NCBI GenBank assembly: GCA_002901265.1
Contig: PPHI01000037.1
Coordinates: forward strand, 1 to 64,000
Reading direction: 5' to 3'
DNA length: 64,000 nucleotides
DNA from: Rhodopirellula baltica
GTDB lineage: Bacteria; Planctomycetota; Planctomycetia; Pirellulales; Pirellulaceae
The notes below the pieces were generated by a model, which saw only the letters and a program-made list of their open reading frames with translations, did not search any database and was not told the origin of the DNA. The translations under genes were made by a program, and so were the position numbers. Below, one piece after another: positions 62,678 through 64,000 of this stretch (position 1 is its first letter; each line of letters begins with the position of its first letter).

Positions 62678-64000
62678 TCGGCAGCCTCTTCGGATGCTTC
62701 CGCTTTTGGCTTGGCAGTTTCGCTCGCTTCGACCGTTTCTTCGGCTGCTTCTTCCTTAGCGGGTTCAGCGTCTGCTTTCGCTTCCGCCTTTTCCTCGCCT
62801 TCGGCTTTTGGCTCCGAAGCGGTTTCCGATGCGACGACCGTTTCTTCGCCAGCTTTCGCTTCTGCGGCAGACTCAGCTTTCACTTCCTGCTTCTCAGCTT
62901 TTTTGTCGTCGGTTTCCTTATCGTCAGCGGACTTGTCATCCGCTGGCTTTTCTTCGGACTTTTTCTTCTGCTCCTTGCGATCGTTTTCACGTTGCATCGG
63001 GTTCTTTGACGAACCGTTGCCCTTGAACAGTTTAAATCGGCTTGGAACCAGTTTTTCAGGCCAGTGATTGTTGCTCATGTCGCAATCAGCAGTCTGCTTT
63101 TTGGGGTCGAGTTCCATCCGCACGATCTCTTTGTCGGTCGCGATCAGCTTCTTGACCTGCTTGCTGTTGTAACGCCAGATCTGGGCTGGCATCGTCAACA
63201 TTTCGCTGGAGTTGTCGGCGTAGTGAACCCGCAGCAAGATTGGCATGACCAAGCCGCCGTGGTTTTGGAACTCGACAACATAGAAGTTCGTTGTCCGACG
63301 CAGCATCGCGCGTTCCTCGCTGTCCAAACCGTCCAGGAACCGCTGGAACGACTTGCGATCTTCTTCGTCGACTTTGTCTTCGTTGTAGTCCGGGTTGTTG
63401 TAGAAGTCTTTCAGACCGGGTTGCCATTCGATTCGTCGACGCAGGTCTTTGTTGCGTACTTCCGAGATCGTTGGCTCTTTTTTGTCTTCTTCTTGACGTT
63501 TGCGTTCGGCTTCGACGTCCGGATCACCGGCATCGATTTGGAACAGTTCGACGCCGGAAATTCCGATGTCAACGTGTTTGGTCGAGTAGAACCAACCACG
63601 CCAGAACCAGTCCAAGTCCGAACCAGAGGCGTCTTCCATCGTGCGGAAGAAATCGCTTGGCGTCGGACGTTTGAATTTCCAACGTTGAGCGTATTCACGG
63701 AACGCGTCGTCGAAAACTTCGCGGCCCAGGATCGTTTCACGCAAGATGTTCAGCGCCGTCGCAGGCTTGCCGTACGCGTTGTCGCCGAACTGCAAAATCT
63801 CTTCGCTGCCGGTCATGATCGGACGCTGGTTTCCGCCACGCATGTAACCGACGATGTTGGCTGGCTCGCCACGACGCGATGGATAGTTTTCTTCCCACTC
63901 TTGCTCGGCCAAGTATTGCAAGAACGTATTGAGACCTTCGTCCATCCAAGTCCATTGACGTTCGTCGCTATTGACGATCATCGGAAAGAAGTTGTGTCCG
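62674..64000 (-). CDS. M1-type zinc metallopeptidase, C-terminal part (cut by window end)
   Basis: Partial: the 5' part lies beyond 64000. The first visible residues are GHNFFPMIVNSDERQWTWMD, the end of the HExGH zinc motif, then DEGLNTFLQYLAEQEW, which supplies the third zinc ligand Glu. Further M1-like blocks are KPATALNILRETILGREVFD and GSDLDWFWRGWFYSTKHVDI. The last ~110 residues are a Lys/Glu/Ala-rich low-complexity tail (EEKPADDKSADDKETDDKKA and EAKADAEPAKEEAAEETVEA) that is unusual for the family and may be a surface or cell-wall linker. It is coupled to the DUF6702 gene. Confidence 0.88.
   Translation of the reverse strand, partial: GHNFFPMIVNSDERQWTWMDEGLNTFLQYLAEQEWEENYPSRRGEPANIVGYMRGGNQRPIMTGSEEILQFGDNAYGKPATALNILRETILGREVFDDAFREYAQRWKFKRPTPSDFFRTMEDASGSDLDWFWRGWFYSTKHVDIGISGVELFQIDAGDPDVEAERKRQEEDKKEPTISEVRNKDLRRRIEWQPGLKDFYNNPDYNEDKVDEEDRKSFQRFLDGLDSEERAMLRRTTNFYVVEFQNHGGLVMPILLRVHYADNSSEMLTMPAQIWRYNSKQVKKLIATDKEIVRMELDPKKQTADCDMSNNHWPEKLVPSRFKLFKGNGSSKNPMQRENDRKEQKKKSEEKPADDKSADDKETDDKKAEKQEVKAESAAEAKAGEETVVASETASEPKAEGEEKAEAKADAEPAKEEAAEETVEASETAKPKAEASEEAAE

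Overview
The window looks like a chromosome segment of a marine planctomycete of the Pirellulaceae (Rhodopirellula-like). This rests on gene content. There are two secreted sulfatases (one fused to a DUF1080 domain), an extracytoplasmic-function sigma factor overlapping a membrane Ser/Thr kinase, a secreted haem peroxidase with dockerin-type repeats and an N-terminal LETVEARQLLA-type motif, a type II glutamine synthetase, DUF1569 and DUF6702 proteins, and GC-moderate DNA with few clear Shine-Dalgarno sites. No rRNA, tRNA, phage, IS transposase or CRISPR array was recognised.

Layout. 1-9127: a dispersed palindromic repeat, ribBA, a frameshifted esterase, an oversized TolC-like protein overlapping a phosphate-selective-type porin, and a coupled DUF3311/sodium-solute symporter pair. 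9664-23389: a broken RlmKL rRNA methyltransferase, a 1980-residue hybrid signalling protein, a hotdog-methyltransferase fusion, an NfeD-type membrane protease and glutamine synthetase. 23371-34631: an unknown protein, a PQQ-propeller protein, a TonB receptor fragment whose 5' end is replaced by the repeat, a DUF885 hydrolase, a LysM/zincin-like protein followed by an alpha/beta hydrolase, an unknown secreted protein, tyrA and a HAD protein. 34834-49272: MFS transporter, ammonium transporter with a candidate structured RNA upstream, a large unknown protein split by a frameshift, sulfatase-DUF1080, an ABC-2 exporter with its HlyD partner, a LuxR-type regulator behind three stacked hairpins, a second sulfatase and cmk. 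49442-64000: a frameshifted YHYH protein, haem peroxidase, ECF sigma/kinase pair, two double-domain universal stress proteins (one frameshifted), DUF1569, a double esterase-gluconolactonase fusion, DUF6702 and the C-terminal part of an M1-type peptidase cut by the window end.

Themes. Nitrogen acquisition is represented by glutamine synthetase and the ammonium transporter, each with a long non-coding upstream region. Breakdown of sulfated or esterified polymers is suggested by the sulfatases, DUF1080 and the esterases. Stress and envelope signalling is suggested by the ECF/kinase pair, the Usp proteins and the hybrid kinase. Five conserved genes are interrupted by single frame changes, so either this assembly has indel errors or several genes are decaying. 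No single locus stands out as a clear new defence or biosynthetic system. The best candidates for undescribed biology are the two structured-RNA loci (38044-38192 and 46167-46326), the paired-hairpin repeat family, the hotdog-methyltransferase fusion and the LysM/HExxH protein with its partner hydrolase.
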